Positions 9,701 through 17,101 of a stretch of 64,000 nucleotides of DNA are shown one piece after another. Origin of the DNA: Bacillus subtilis (GTDB lineage: Bacteria; Pseudomonadota; Alphaproteobacteria; Rhizobiales; Rhizobiaceae); assembly GCA_021733665.1 (NCBI GenBank), contig JAHREI010000001.1:806001-870000 (forward strand), in the 5' to 3' direction. The notes under the pieces are model-generated. The model was not told the DNA's origin. It searched no databases and saw only the letters and a program-made list of their open reading frames with translations. The first letter of the stretch is position 1, and each line of letters opens with the position of its first letter. The translations under genes were made by a program, and so were the position numbers.

Positions 9701-11905
9701 GCTCAGACCGTTATCATTCACACGGGCTGCAATCGTATAAACCAGGCTCTGACCAGCATGCGCACCAAGTGTCTGCGACGGGCTGGATTTCAGCACAGTA
9801 ACATCAGTTAACGGCGTAACATTGTAATCAACGAATGACTCATTGTTAGCTGGATTGTCATCCGGTGTTTTAGATGAATAGACGTGCGCAGTGTTGCGCT
9901 GTTTACCTTCTTTACCGGCAAAGGCACTCACTTTGACAACAGGGCAATCTTCACCTGGTTTACAAACCGGCAGTTTCTCAATGCGGCATTTCAGATTGAC
10001 GTAATAAGCGCCGCTTGGTGGTGCTTCACACACCATACCGCTTGCATTGCCTGCCTGAACATCGAAGGTAACAGCTGCATTGCCACCCAATGCGCCTGCA
10101 ACGATGTTTTCAATGCGATCGTCCATCTCGACTTTAAGTGCTTCTGCATCACCATAGTTGATGATTTCGATAGCAAATTCGATTTTCTCGCCAGCTTTTA
10201 CAGCTGCTGCACCAATGACCGATTTTTTAACGGCCAGATCAGCCAGCGTTTTGTCATCTTTGGAACCGGCGTTACCATCGATGTAAATGGTATTATTTTT
10301 CAGATTGATGTCTTCAACATCATCAGGCAGCGAAACAGTCATACCATTGCTGAATGTGCCGCTTTTGGTCATTTTGACCTTTAGTTTCAGCGGTGCAGAA
10401 TAAGCCCCAACGCCGAGTGGCTTATCCTTTGTGTACTGATTGGTTTTACAAACAACATCAGCCTTCCCCGTCACAGACGCAGGAGAGCATGACCAACCGG
10501 TAGACTTATCAGCCTCGATCAGCTCCATGCCTTCCGGCAGGTGATCAGTAATTGTCAGTTCCCCGAAGAAGCCCGTATTGCCAATATTGCGGCTGGTCAG
10601 AACATACTCATATTCTTGACCGACAACGAGCAAACCGTCCTTAGGACCGCTTTTATGTGCTTCTAAATCGACTGCAGGATCAACAATCGTTACACCGCCA
10701 TCGCTGGCTGTGTTGTTGCCGGTGTAATCCGGATCTTCATTTTCAGATGCAATCGTAGCAATGTTTTCAACAGACGTACCTTCATCTGTTGCCTTGATCG
10801 CAGTCGTATTAAGTTTAATTGGAGCCTTGTAATTGCTGCCAGCAGTTTTGGTATATTCGCACACCACTTCGCGGCCGGTTAAAGCACATACCCAGCCGGT
10901 GCCAGCCAGATCGCCAAAGCCTTTAAACTCATAATTTTCAGGCAGAATATCTTTAATCGTTGCCTGTGACGGTTCATCACCTGCAAATTGCGGTGTCAAA
11001 GTAAAATCAACCGCGTCACCTGTCAGGATAAGACCATTCGGTGCACGAGTTTTACTCAGGGTTACGTCGGTGCCGGCCAGCACTTTCATATTTGCCAGCG
11101 CTTTATTGTTGTTAACATTCGGATCAAGCGGCGAGTGCGCAATGACTTCAGCCGCGATCAGAATATTCGAGCTGTCTCCGACAGTAACCTGTCCGGAAAA
11201 ATCAAAATCAAGAGACTGGCCAGGCTGGATTTCCTGATCAATTTTACAAGTGACAGTATTGCCAGATAATGTGCAGCCATTTTTCATCGGCTGATCCATC
11301 ACGATACCTGCCGGGACGGGGAAGGTAAGTGTTGAACCAGCGGATGGATAAGGGCCTTCGTTTTTAACTGTCGCGGTGAAGTTAACTTTGCCGCCGCCTT
11401 TAACTTGCTCAGGAGCTTTCAGGCTCAACGCCAAGTCAGCACCCTTGTTAACAGTAATGGTACGGCTTTGTTCAGCACCGTTCTTGGCAATTTTACCTTT
11501 AAACTCGACAACACCCTCTTCCTGAGGGCTTAAGCGAATTTTCGCAGTAACGCTTTCCTGTGGCGCAAGTGCGCGTACTTCGCAGGTAATGATCGCATCT
11601 TCGGTTAACTCCTGACCAGGAGTCAGTACCGGTGTACAGCCACTGAAAATAGCATCGTCTATATCAAGGCCATTATATTTCACTGACTTTGGAAGCGTGA
11701 AGGCCACGCTCGTCGATGCGGTTGGAAAGTTATCACTATTATTAACGGTCGCAGTGAATTCAATCTCAGTACCGGCAGGTACAGGACTTGGCTTGTCTGC
11801 GTTGATATTGAGGGTCCAGCCTGTCGTGCTTTGCGCATAAGCGCTCGACAGAGAGGTAAACATGGCAAAAACTGCCATGAAAAACACTGTAAATAACCGT
11901 TTCAT
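3779..11905 (-). CDS. Giant secreted DUF11/DUF7507-repeat surface protein with SdrD_B-like domains
   Basis: A 2708-residue exported protein. The start at 11905 (MKRLFTVFFMAVFAMF) has AGGGA eight bases upstream and gives a clean signal peptide cut after AYAQ; an in-frame start at 11983 is less likely. Seen: about 18 beta-sandwich repeats. The first eight are varied, and several carry cysteine pairs. An SdrD_B-like domain (GKIFKDFNEDTKQDAGD) follows near residue 1130. Repeats 10-17 are very regular, with signatures such as YTFTVTNTGNxTLxNVxVTDPL and DIDAGKVxNTA. A last repeat precedes a second SdrD_B-like domain (GTVFDDKNRNGYQDEGEKG) and a helical, basic C-terminus. There is no LPXTG-type signal and no complete OmpA peptidoglycan-binding motif. 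Such repeats usually form long stalks or adhesins. Inference: a surface filament attached through the co-encoded barrel protein. Confidence 0.85.
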   Translation of the reverse strand: MKRLFTVFFMAVFAMFTSLSSAYAQSTTGWTLNINADKPSPVPAGTEIEFTATVNNSDNFPTASTSVAFTLPKSVKYNGLDIDDAIFSGCTPVLTPGQELTEDAIITCEVRALAPQESVTAKIRLSPQEEGVVEFKGKIAKNGAEQSRTITVNKGADLALSLKAPEQVKGGGKVNFTATVKNEGPYPSAGSTLTFPVPAGIVMDQPMKNGCTLSGNTVTCKIDQEIQPGQSLDFDFSGQVTVGDSSNILIAAEVIAHSPLDPNVNNNKALANMKVLAGTDVTLSKTRAPNGLILTGDAVDFTLTPQFAGDEPSQATIKDILPENYEFKGFGDLAGTGWVCALTGREVVCEYTKTAGSNYKAPIKLNTTAIKATDEGTSVENIATIASENEDPDYTGNNTASDGGVTIVDPAVDLEAHKSGPKDGLLVVGQEYEYVLTSRNIGNTGFFGELTITDHLPEGMELIEADKSTGWSCSPASVTGKADVVCKTNQYTKDKPLGVGAYSAPLKLKVKMTKSGTFSNGMTVSLPDDVEDINLKNNTIYIDGNAGSKDDKTLADLAVKKSVIGAAAVKAGEKIEFAIEIINYGDAEALKVEMDDRIENIVAGALGGNAAVTFDVQAGNASGMVCEAPPSGAYYVNLKCRIEKLPVCKPGEDCPVVKVSAFAGKEGKQRNTAHVYSSKTPDDNPANNESFVDYNVTPLTDVTVLKSSPSQTLGAHAGQSLVYTIAARVNDNGLSGADNVVITDTLPTGVRFVAIRPDEASCTTILKEGDLVTSANNTITCTWKRLENGTQKEVAIEVKPSTDQVKDTLVNNATITTTTDETDKTNNAASASVTILEPVLDLLVTKTDTVDGQQYDPVEKGLNTTYLITAKNDGPSDAYNVKIVDTFPADGFSYDQVKDASAGLICVPAGVTAGQAGGTLTCSIPVLKAGSEVQFKVDMKSLARGTYQNKVEVISDETVKGYDRNPGNNTDNETTTVRVKSDVSVVKTANEKVVDLRESFTWTLTVESHSGTGLEVAENVILTDTLPEGMVLTKEPRIVSGKGGSCVGAVGQRTIRCELGDMEPTDKTVIELTTKIIDTTAEAMTNAASVTTDSYDQDPKNNTSTDSVTTVRGGTVSGKIFKDFNEDTKQDAGDAGVSGVTVTLTGTAKHDGEQLTFTLKTKPDGSYNFTNIPAGEYQVSYSKVPDSGKYNTGVSVPGNNANGSHSTPVNNTTLGSIIIEEDKSSVENNFTLIPLPSIGLSKVAGTPVAVGDGTYTVEYTFTAKNLSQEPLKDITLTDVLNGSSQNFGSPATDVVPLPGFYSVQSVSANGGAVSSAFNGATNTLIVDNAVLQPNAALVAKVVLRVNPEKPWKANPLVLTNQADVTAVGELSGKTNITDKSDNRPGGEDHPDRNVPTTVNIVPEAAIKLEKTGARVGGTGEITAGDVIEYTFKVTNTGKTPLFDVVVTDPKTDLVWTANTKIAELAVGASNDTAFKATYVVKQTDIDNGTLENTATTTGTWGNFGGTPQTVSSTDKFDLPLSEPSLTFEKKLKQSDVKNPSAVGDKITYEFTVTNTGNTTLNNVVITDELADMVDSGVFNIGTLAPKETKTVEAYYLLKLQDINAGKVINKALASGTYGPENKKITTPPSEVEVPTYRDPKLTLVKALSSVVPEPAYAGDMLEWTVTATNDGNVTLFDIKVTDPLVDAVIAPASLASLAPGESGTFTVKAPIQQDHLNAGKVVNTAKADFEDPTGPQPPVDSNEVVTPLAHKPSISLEKVAILDGLSTPAKVGDELRYSFTIRNTGNVALDGLVLTDHLDGVILDADDITRLKNLTLQPVNAAKDNEAEVQTVVYGIYKLKVADINAGKVENTADVKGIPVHGVDKTPVTDDSSTNTPLDRDPSIKLVKTLEASSLPKPAKAGDVIKFNFAVHNTGNVTLEKIRIEDLVTDVQVINQANWTGPLEPGEVNEDAFTATYALKQSDIDAGVFANTAQVYGSSVNGTPDDVTDISGTDLTNDDETVVELETSASITIVKSETHAFSDPSKVDDLITYSFLVTNTGNLTLTNVIVEDPLVGLVPDMPFTIATLLPGDANAVTLTATYKVTQADIENGKVVNQATVTGDYTDPIDKTTKPVTPDVSEEIIVPLTQKPGIAVVKEANSKLTEPAEVGQEIEYTFTVHNTGNMVLNDVVLNDPLAGITPNSFTIGTMQPGEQQVFTATYAITEADIDAEQVINQATVKGTYGDPTTPKDIEDPSGPTVDTDEPTIVPVMPPLPELKIIKEGQWNDANGNGYPEVGEIIEFTFKVTNEGNALLNNVTVQDEGPLFAGQRGTNQLSAITPAPVTLKPGESQIFKATYAMSQADIDAAAGIPDMVTNTAFAKGDQRNGKPYESEEDKAKVNLPATEPSFVKITKQAMLHQVRRGDRVPYIIKVENTSSSNAGPVHVIDTMPSGFRYVAETAVVNGEQSEPEISGRRLQFKNLKLGPNSTIEIRLELLVLSSAGPGKHINIATVTDKDGKPVAPDAQALVEIMSEPVFDCGEIIGTVFDDKNRNGYQDEGEKGLAGVRVATVKGWLITTDEYGRFHVPCAALPDQRIGSNFIMKLDTRTLPTGYRLTTENPRVVRLTAGKMTKLNFGASISRVVRLDLQDAAFEANRVELKKQWADNLPQLVEVLKQEISVLRLSYKMTGNEQSLAKQRMKHVRKQIGDLWKRKGDNYPLEIETRVEVSK

Positions 11906-12066
11906 TTCGTCCCTAAACCTATGCTTTTGCACATCAGATGGGACGTAAGCGAATGCTCCGCTCGCCCGTGTTTTGAAAAACACAAGCGCGCAGAATCAAT
12001 TACCCGCGGACGCAAATCCGCGGGTAATTAAAACATATTCGATTAGGCCCCCACCTGTTATGGGGG
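11906..12066 (-). promoter_or_regulatory. Hairpin-rich leader upstream of the giant surface gene
   Basis: Two inverted repeats stand out upstream of the start at 11905. The first has perfect 13-bp arms (AATTACCCGCGGA, 11998-12010, and its complement, 12017-12029) around a 6-base loop. The second is CCCCCA/TGGGGG (12048-12053 and 12061-12066). A small AT-rich hairpin (GTGTTT/AAACAC) lies near 11969-11984. No T-run follows the 13-bp stem on the minus strand, so it is not a standard terminator. It could be a 5'-UTR stabiliser, an attenuator or a protein site. The rest of the gap to 12379 is AT-rich and contains a 12-bp palindrome, CATGACGTCATG, at 12177-12188. Confidence 0.4.
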
Positions 12067-12382
12067 GGACTACATGATTCGAATTGATTAACCAATGATT
12101 AACTAATTATTTTTTTATAATAGTGTTTTTTTGTATGATTTAAGGACGCATAGGTGCTGATAGCCATTATCTGGCGCATGACGTCATGTGAGTAATTTAT
12201 GGATGTCGTTTTATGTGAATGGATATACATCATCGCAAAACGCATTTTTCGGATGAGCTGTACGAGAGGCGAACACTTGCCTTTGTAACACTTCGATTGA
12301 GTATTGCTTCACTTGCTTATAGAAGAAACTTCGTATCCTGGGAGGGTACGGCATCAAAAAACTTGTGCCGTAACGAGGTGTG

Positions 12383-13177
12383 ATGACTTCGCATGTATTT
12401 CAGAAAAGATTGCTGACCGCTTTTTTAATGCTGGTGCTGTTGGCGCTATTTTGTGCGACATTCGCCAGAGCGGCGACTTCGCATGAAATCCGTAGTTCCT
12501 GCTGGGCAGCAGCCAGCTTGTCAGAAGATAGTACGGTGTTAGTTCAACAGACAGAGCATTGGTCTTGCGGCGATCGGAGCTACTCTATCGAGGCAGGCCG
12601 TGTCTTGCTGCGTTTTGATATCACTGCTCAGGATGTTCTGCCCAAATATTTTTTATCCCGCCGAAGTGCACTTGAGGCAGTGCACCTGTTTGCCTTTGAT
12701 CGTGACGGGACGATCCGTCAGAATACGACCATGGCAGCGGATTTGGTCAGTTCAGTCATTGGTGGTTATTTCCAGATATCCCTGCCAGAGGTGACCCATG
12801 GTACACGACAGGTCATCGCCGTGATTGATATGCCGAGCCATCGTATGATCTTGGAAAGAGCATATCTTACATCAGCCGATGCGTCGGTTGATATGGCAGA
12901 GATGCGCTACCTGATTATTCTGGCAAGTTTAGCTGGTATGCTTGTTATGCCGCTGATATTTAACGCTGCCTTTTACCGGATTTTGCGTGAGCCTTTTGTT
13001 CTCTGGCACTCTGCACTCACACTTTCCCTGTTTCTGACTATTCTTGTGACATCAGGACTGTCGGTTGTACTCTTTGCCTCATCCGCAATGACATTGAGTT
13101 GGATGACGACCGTTATCTTTGGTTTGACAGTCGGTGCGGGCGCGATGTTTACTATAGCTTCATTGAGCCGGGGCTAA
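12383..13177 (+). CDS. 7TMR-DISM-like sensor part of a split diguanylate cyclase
   Basis: The N-terminal half of a membrane signalling protein. Seen: a signal peptide (residues about 1-32, ending FARAATS), a periplasmic beta-rich domain of about 140 residues resembling the 7TMR-DISM extracellular domain, and three hydrophobic segments beginning at about 175, 205 and 235. The frame ends in TAA right after the third segment, in the middle of what should be a seven-helix bundle. The remaining helices and the GGDEF domain continue in the next frame (see 13177). A GTG at 12380 adds one residue. A GAGGTG sequence lies only 2 bases before the ATG, so the start is approximate. A 7-bp stem (TACGGCA/TGCCGTA, 12347-12372) precedes the start. 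Either a one-base deletion (or sequencing error) near 13150 broke one gene, or the two halves are made separately. Confidence 0.7.
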   Translation: MTSHVFQKRLLTAFLMLVLLALFCATFARAATSHEIRSSCWAAASLSEDSTVLVQQTEHWSCGDRSYSIEAGRVLLRFDITAQDVLPKYFLSRRSALEAVHLFAFDRDGTIRQNTTMAADLVSSVIGGYFQISLPEVTHGTRQVIAVIDMPSHRMILERAYLTSADASVDMAEMRYLIILASLAGMLVMPLIFNAAFYRILREPFVLWHSALTLSLFLTILVTSGLSVVLFASSAMTLSWMTTVIFGLTVGAGAMFTIASLSRG

Positions 13178-14064
13178 TGCATCCGATTTTGCGGCGTCTG
13201 CTACCTTATTGTGCAGTATGGGCTGTATCTTTGAGTATATTGCACGCTGCATTTCCTTTTGTTGCGCGCGCTGTACAGGCAAGCGCATATACTGCAGCTT
13301 TCGCGCCGGTTCTGGTCATTTTTATTATATCAATGATTGATGCTCTTGCGCGGGGAAGCAGAGCCGCCAGATTTCAGGCGATAGGATATGCGCCAATTGT
13401 TGTGGTCGGTGGCATACGCTTGGTGACCGGTATCGTGCCCGGCCTGTACAGCAATGATGCTATGCTGCTGCTTTACATCGGGTGCGTATGTGAAGTTCTT
13501 TTCACGACACTGGGCGTGGCAGACCGTTTTGTCACTATAAAGCGGGAGAGAGACCGCGCACGTGACGAAGCCGAACTGCTGGAGAAACTATCTGAAACAG
13601 ATCCGTTAACAGGATTGCTCAACCGTCGTGCCATTGAACGACAGTTCAGCCAACTTAAAACGGAAGGTTTTGCAGCACTGGCTGTGATCGATATTGACCA
13701 CTTTAAAAGGATCAATGATCAAAACGGGCACAGTGTCGGGGATGAAGTTCTCAGGTCCGTGGCGAAAGCTCTTCAAGCAGGCTCAAATATTCGTGCTTAT
13801 CGTCTTGGCGGCGAAGAATTCGTGCTGCTTCTGCGTGGTTCGGATGCCGAGCATCAGGCTGAACTCAGACGTCAGGCAATTCCGCTTGTGGTCGCTCAAA
13901 CTGTGGCAGGGCTTGCACAGCCGGTGACCGCGAGTATGGGATTCACCAATCTGGCAGGAAATGAGAGTTTCATGACTCTCTATGAGCGCGCCGATAAATT
14001 ACTCTATGAGGCTAAAAGCGCTGGCAGAAACCGAAGCGCGAATGAGACTGCGCAGCGTCATTGA
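13177..14064 (+). CDS. GGDEF diguanylate cyclase part of the split protein
   Basis: Carries the remaining transmembrane helices and a GGDEF domain that makes cyclic di-GMP from GTP. Seen: hydrophobic segments over about residues 10-130, a charged linker (TIKRERDRARDEAELLEKL), then DPLTGLLNRR, the metal/substrate motif DIDHFKRINDQNGH and the active-site signature GGEEF. The inhibitory I-site (RxxD before GGEEF) is replaced by GSNI, so product inhibition is probably absent. The ATG at 13177 overlaps the preceding TAA as TAATG, an arrangement that allows translational reinitiation. Family-like sequence (SFIEPGL) is already readable in this frame just before the ATG, which favours a frameshift in one ancestral gene. 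An ATG at 13099 would add 26 non-hydrophobic residues and is unlikely. The catalytic domain looks intact. Confidence 0.75.
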   Translation: MHPILRRLLPYCAVWAVSLSILHAAFPFVARAVQASAYTAAFAPVLVIFIISMIDALARGSRAARFQAIGYAPIVVVGGIRLVTGIVPGLYSNDAMLLLYIGCVCEVLFTTLGVADRFVTIKRERDRARDEAELLEKLSETDPLTGLLNRRAIERQFSQLKTEGFAALAVIDIDHFKRINDQNGHSVGDEVLRSVAKALQAGSNIRAYRLGGEEFVLLLRGSDAEHQAELRRQAIPLVVAQTVAGLAQPVTASMGFTNLAGNESFMTLYERADKLLYEAKSAGRNRSANETAQRH

Positions 14065-14073
14065 AGCCTTAAA

Positions 14074-14691
14074 TCACTCATCTAAGGTCGCATAGACGAG
14101 ATAGCGCAGCGGGCCTTGCGTAACTGCATCAAAGGGGTAGCAGGTCGCCAGCACCAGATGAGAGCCTGCTGCGTGAACATCAATCTGTGCTTCATCCCAA
14201 CGCGCGATGGTCATTTGAGTGGCGCGATAGGTGTATGTTTTGCCGTCATTGCGGGTAATGCGAATAAGGTCGCCTTGTCTGACATCTTTGAGAAAGGCAA
14301 AATGCGTATCACGATGCGCTGCATAAACCGCCGTTCCTGCTTCACCGGCTTTGGGTGTGTTCTGCAAGTGGCCGGGGCCAAAAGCCAATGCCTGTCCGCT
14401 TGCGCCATTCAGCGCAATTGCTGATGCCGCCAAACGCGATGCTTCAATCCGCGCTACCGGCCAGATGTCGGCCCATGCCCACGGTTTAACCTGTTCGCCT
14501 GTGGTAATACTCTGCGTAAAAGCGCGCTCAAGCAGGATTTGAGCTGCATAGGCTTTGGCATGGATCAACAGCCCTTGCCCGAAAAGAACAAGGCCGCAGG
14601 CCATGACAGCAACAGACAGCAGGACAAGAGGGGAGCGCACCCGTGTGCGCTCCTTTGCCTTTGTATTTTGGAGAATAAGGATACCCATCAT
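14074..14691 (-). CDS. Class GN (marine proteobacterial type) sortase
   Basis: A membrane transpeptidase of 205 residues that cleaves a C-terminal sorting signal and transfers the substrate. Seen: one N-terminal membrane segment (residues about 20-50), the conserved PWAWADIWPVARI region, the catalytic histidine in YAAHRDTHF, the catalytic cysteine in LATCYPF and the arginine in GPLRYLVYA. The start overlaps the stop of the upstream substrate gene in ATGA, with AAGGAGA five bases before it. Gram-negative sortases of this type occur as dedicated pairs with one VIT/vWA substrate, which is exactly what lies upstream. The gene converges with the GGDEF gene, leaving only 9 bp between stops. Confidence in the family is high; the acceptor molecule in this cell is unknown. 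Confidence 0.93.
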   Translation of the reverse strand: MMGILILQNTKAKERTRVRSPLVLLSVAVMACGLVLFGQGLLIHAKAYAAQILLERAFTQSITTGEQVKPWAWADIWPVARIEASRLAASAIALNGASGQALAFGPGHLQNTPKAGEAGTAVYAAHRDTHFAFLKDVRQGDLIRITRNDGKTYTYRATQMTIARWDEAQIDVHAAGSHLVLATCYPFDAVTQGPLRYLVYATLDE

Positions 14692-16934
14692 GCATTCTCC
14701 TTACGACGTGCCAACCAGAAGATGAGAAACCCGATGAACATGACGCTTAATCCCTGAAGCATATTCAGCATTGCCGGAGTTGCGGTTTGTGGCAGCGGCA
14801 TGGTGGCTGCCGGAGTGATAGGTGAGGCGGGGCGGTTTTTGCTTCGAACCACGATCTGCTCTTTGCCTGCATCAGCATGGTCGAGCACATTGCGATCTGC
14901 AGGAATGCCGAACAATGTCTCAAAGTCCCATCCGGCCGGAAGCTGCAAAGGAATATCAGCGCGTGTGAGCGGGACGTTTGCAGGGCGGCTTGGTGTCTGA
15001 TCGACGGCAACCAGGCTCGTCAAACGTGTTACCAGATGATGTTCCAGTGCGAGGCTGAGGATACGTGTATCGGCTGCCAGCGCTGTAATTTTGCCAAGTT
15101 TCATGTCCACTTCAGTATCGTCGATCTTGCGACGAGCCCAAATTTTGGAAATGCCTTCCGCGGGACTGGCTGCATCGAGTGGCAGGGTCACTGTCCATGG
15201 GCGGTTTCCGACTGTGCCTTCAATCGTCATCGTACCACTTACCTGTTTTGTGCGTGCGGCAAGTACCAATGGCTCGCCCTGATAAAGATCCGGAAGCAGA
15301 CCTGGTGTCAGGCTGATACCTTCCTGCGAGAAGCTGGCTTTTACATTGGTGACAATCGGGCTTTCGAGCTTCTCGAACAGTTCACGCATGCGTTCATTAA
15401 CTTCTTCCACCGCGCCGATGTGGGTGAAGGTGCCGCGGCCAAGTTCAGAGGCTTTGTTCATCAGATAGGTGTTAGGAGCCGAGCCGATACCAACCATGAA
15501 GAGGCGGGAGCGGTCACGACGTGATGCAATAACATCAAGCATTTGCCGTTCATTGCTGATCTCGCCATCGGTCAGAAACACGATCTGGCGTAAACCATCT
15601 TTTTGGTGGCTGTCATCAAGTGCTGCGTGTAATGCTGGCAGCATTTCTGTTCCGCCGACCGCTTCCAGTGTGGCGACATAGTCGCGGGCATTGGTAATAT
15701 TGAGCGCTGTGGCAGGGACAGAGTCATCAAAGAACTTGGTCAGCGTGTCATCAAAACGAATGACATTGAAGCGGTCAGTGGGTTTCAGACGAGAGAGAGC
15801 ATAATCAAGGCTGGCTTTGGCCTGTCTCATCGAAGTTCCGCCCATCGAGCCGGAATTGTCGATAACAAACACGATCTCTCGCGACACATTTGCTGCGCTT
15901 TTAACAAGCGGTGAGGTCACATAAGCCAGCAGGTAATCGTCATTGCCAACGCGTTCACGGAACAGGCCGACAGTGGGCATTTCAGATTCGGCCGCTTGCC
16001 ATTCGAGGACGAAGTCACGATCTGCCGCAGCCTCACCAGACAGAGTGATCTTTGATGTCTGTTCATTCTGCTGATCGATCCGGACAGGATGGTAAAGGCT
16101 TTTAATATTGGTAGCAGGAAAACCGGCTTTGAGGTTGACGGTAATTGTCACCGGATTGATGCGATCTTCACCCGGCATCACGAGAGGCGTTTCAATGGCA
16201 TCATTATCTGAGCCCTGTGTCGATTTTGTTTTCTGCTGTCCCCAGCCGCCCTGCATATCTGCTGTTTCAACAATCGGCTCAATGTTTTCAGGATTGTAGC
16301 GCGGTGCAACAACGAGCGGCACACGCAGAGAAAAGCGATTATCGCTCAGGCGAACTGCCTGCTGATATTCAATCTGGATGATGACTTTTTCATTCGGACC
16401 AAGATTTGCAACCGCATTGGTAAAAATGTTCGGCCGTTGTTGTTCAATGAGAGCTGCCTTTTTGCCTTCGCTCTTGGCTTTCTCATAGATTTCACGTGCG
16501 GCCTTTTTTTCTTTGATGTCTGCAACGATCACGCGGTCGCCGACAATCATTTTCAGGGAATAGACCGCACTATCGTCAGGCAACGGAAAGACATAGAGCC
16601 CTTCGACCCAGTTATTGGTCGGGTTTTCAAAAACCTGACTGAGGCGGGCGCGGGCGGTAGGGCCACTGACATCAATGTTGAAATCGGTGGCAAGGCGTGG
16701 TGCTTCCACATATTGACCGGCTTCACCGCTTTGCAGCAACAGGCTACCGCTTTGTACAGCATTGGGTGTCATATAGGCCGGTGTTTCAGCGCGGGCTGAA
16801 GCCATATTGAGCAGTGAAAGCGCGACGGCCAGAATTGGCAGGATCAGCATATTCACAAACCAGATGAGCTTGCAGAATTGCGAGAGACTGACTGCACGTA
16901 CGTTGTTACGGGAATGTCTGATGGCGGGCGACAT
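14688..16934 (-). CDS. VIT/vWA sortase substrate (marine proteobacterial sortase target protein)
   Basis: A 748-residue exported protein and the probable only substrate of the neighbouring sortase. Seen: a long N-terminal region with a hydrophobic signal segment (residues about 28-48), a VIT domain at about 60-200, and a von Willebrand A domain at about 345-520 with a complete MIDAS metal site (FVIDNSGSMGG). The C-terminal sorting signal consists of LPQTA, a hydrophobic helix and a basic tail (ARRKENA). The start at 16934 has AGGAG eight bases upstream. Related eukaryotic VIT/vWA proteins are inter-alpha-trypsin inhibitor heavy chains. In bacteria the role is unproven; surface adhesion or protease interaction is a guess. 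Confidence 0.93.
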   Translation of the reverse strand: MSPAIRHSRNNVRAVSLSQFCKLIWFVNMLILPILAVALSLLNMASARAETPAYMTPNAVQSGSLLLQSGEAGQYVEAPRLATDFNIDVSGPTARARLSQVFENPTNNWVEGLYVFPLPDDSAVYSLKMIVGDRVIVADIKEKKAAREIYEKAKSEGKKAALIEQQRPNIFTNAVANLGPNEKVIIQIEYQQAVRLSDNRFSLRVPLVVAPRYNPENIEPIVETADMQGGWGQQKTKSTQGSDNDAIETPLVMPGEDRINPVTITVNLKAGFPATNIKSLYHPVRIDQQNEQTSKITLSGEAAADRDFVLEWQAAESEMPTVGLFRERVGNDDYLLAYVTSPLVKSAANVSREIVFVIDNSGSMGGTSMRQAKASLDYALSRLKPTDRFNVIRFDDTLTKFFDDSVPATALNITNARDYVATLEAVGGTEMLPALHAALDDSHQKDGLRQIVFLTDGEISNERQMLDVIASRRDRSRLFMVGIGSAPNTYLMNKASELGRGTFTHIGAVEEVNERMRELFEKLESPIVTNVKASFSQEGISLTPGLLPDLYQGEPLVLAARTKQVSGTMTIEGTVGNRPWTVTLPLDAASPAEGISKIWARRKIDDTEVDMKLGKITALAADTRILSLALEHHLVTRLTSLVAVDQTPSRPANVPLTRADIPLQLPAGWDFETLFGIPADRNVLDHADAGKEQIVVRSKNRPASPITPAATMPLPQTATPAMLNMLQGLSVMFIGFLIFWLARRKENA

Positions 16935-17101
16935 GATGTTGCTCCTGTATCTGTCGGATAATTGGAGACAATGTCGCCGGAATGCTCATTTGCTGCCAGC
17001 GTAAGCTTTGCCAAGTTTTGTCCGTAGTTTGCCGCAAGCCACCTTGCAGGCTCCGCTTATGTGTGGAATTGTGAAGGAAAGTACGGATTCAGGAAATTTA
17101 T

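Noticed and set aside
924-11300. Many plus-strand open frames of 60-200 codons opposite the two giant genes
   Set aside because: They are antisense shadows of a repetitive coding region; they lack ribosome sites, domains or signal peptides and are rich in Ile/Cys/Asn runs typical of reverse frames.
13140-13180. Programmed -1 ribosomal frameshift in the cyclase gene
   Set aside because: No X XXY YYZ slippery heptamer or downstream pseudoknot is evident; mutation, sequencing error or reinitiation explain it better.
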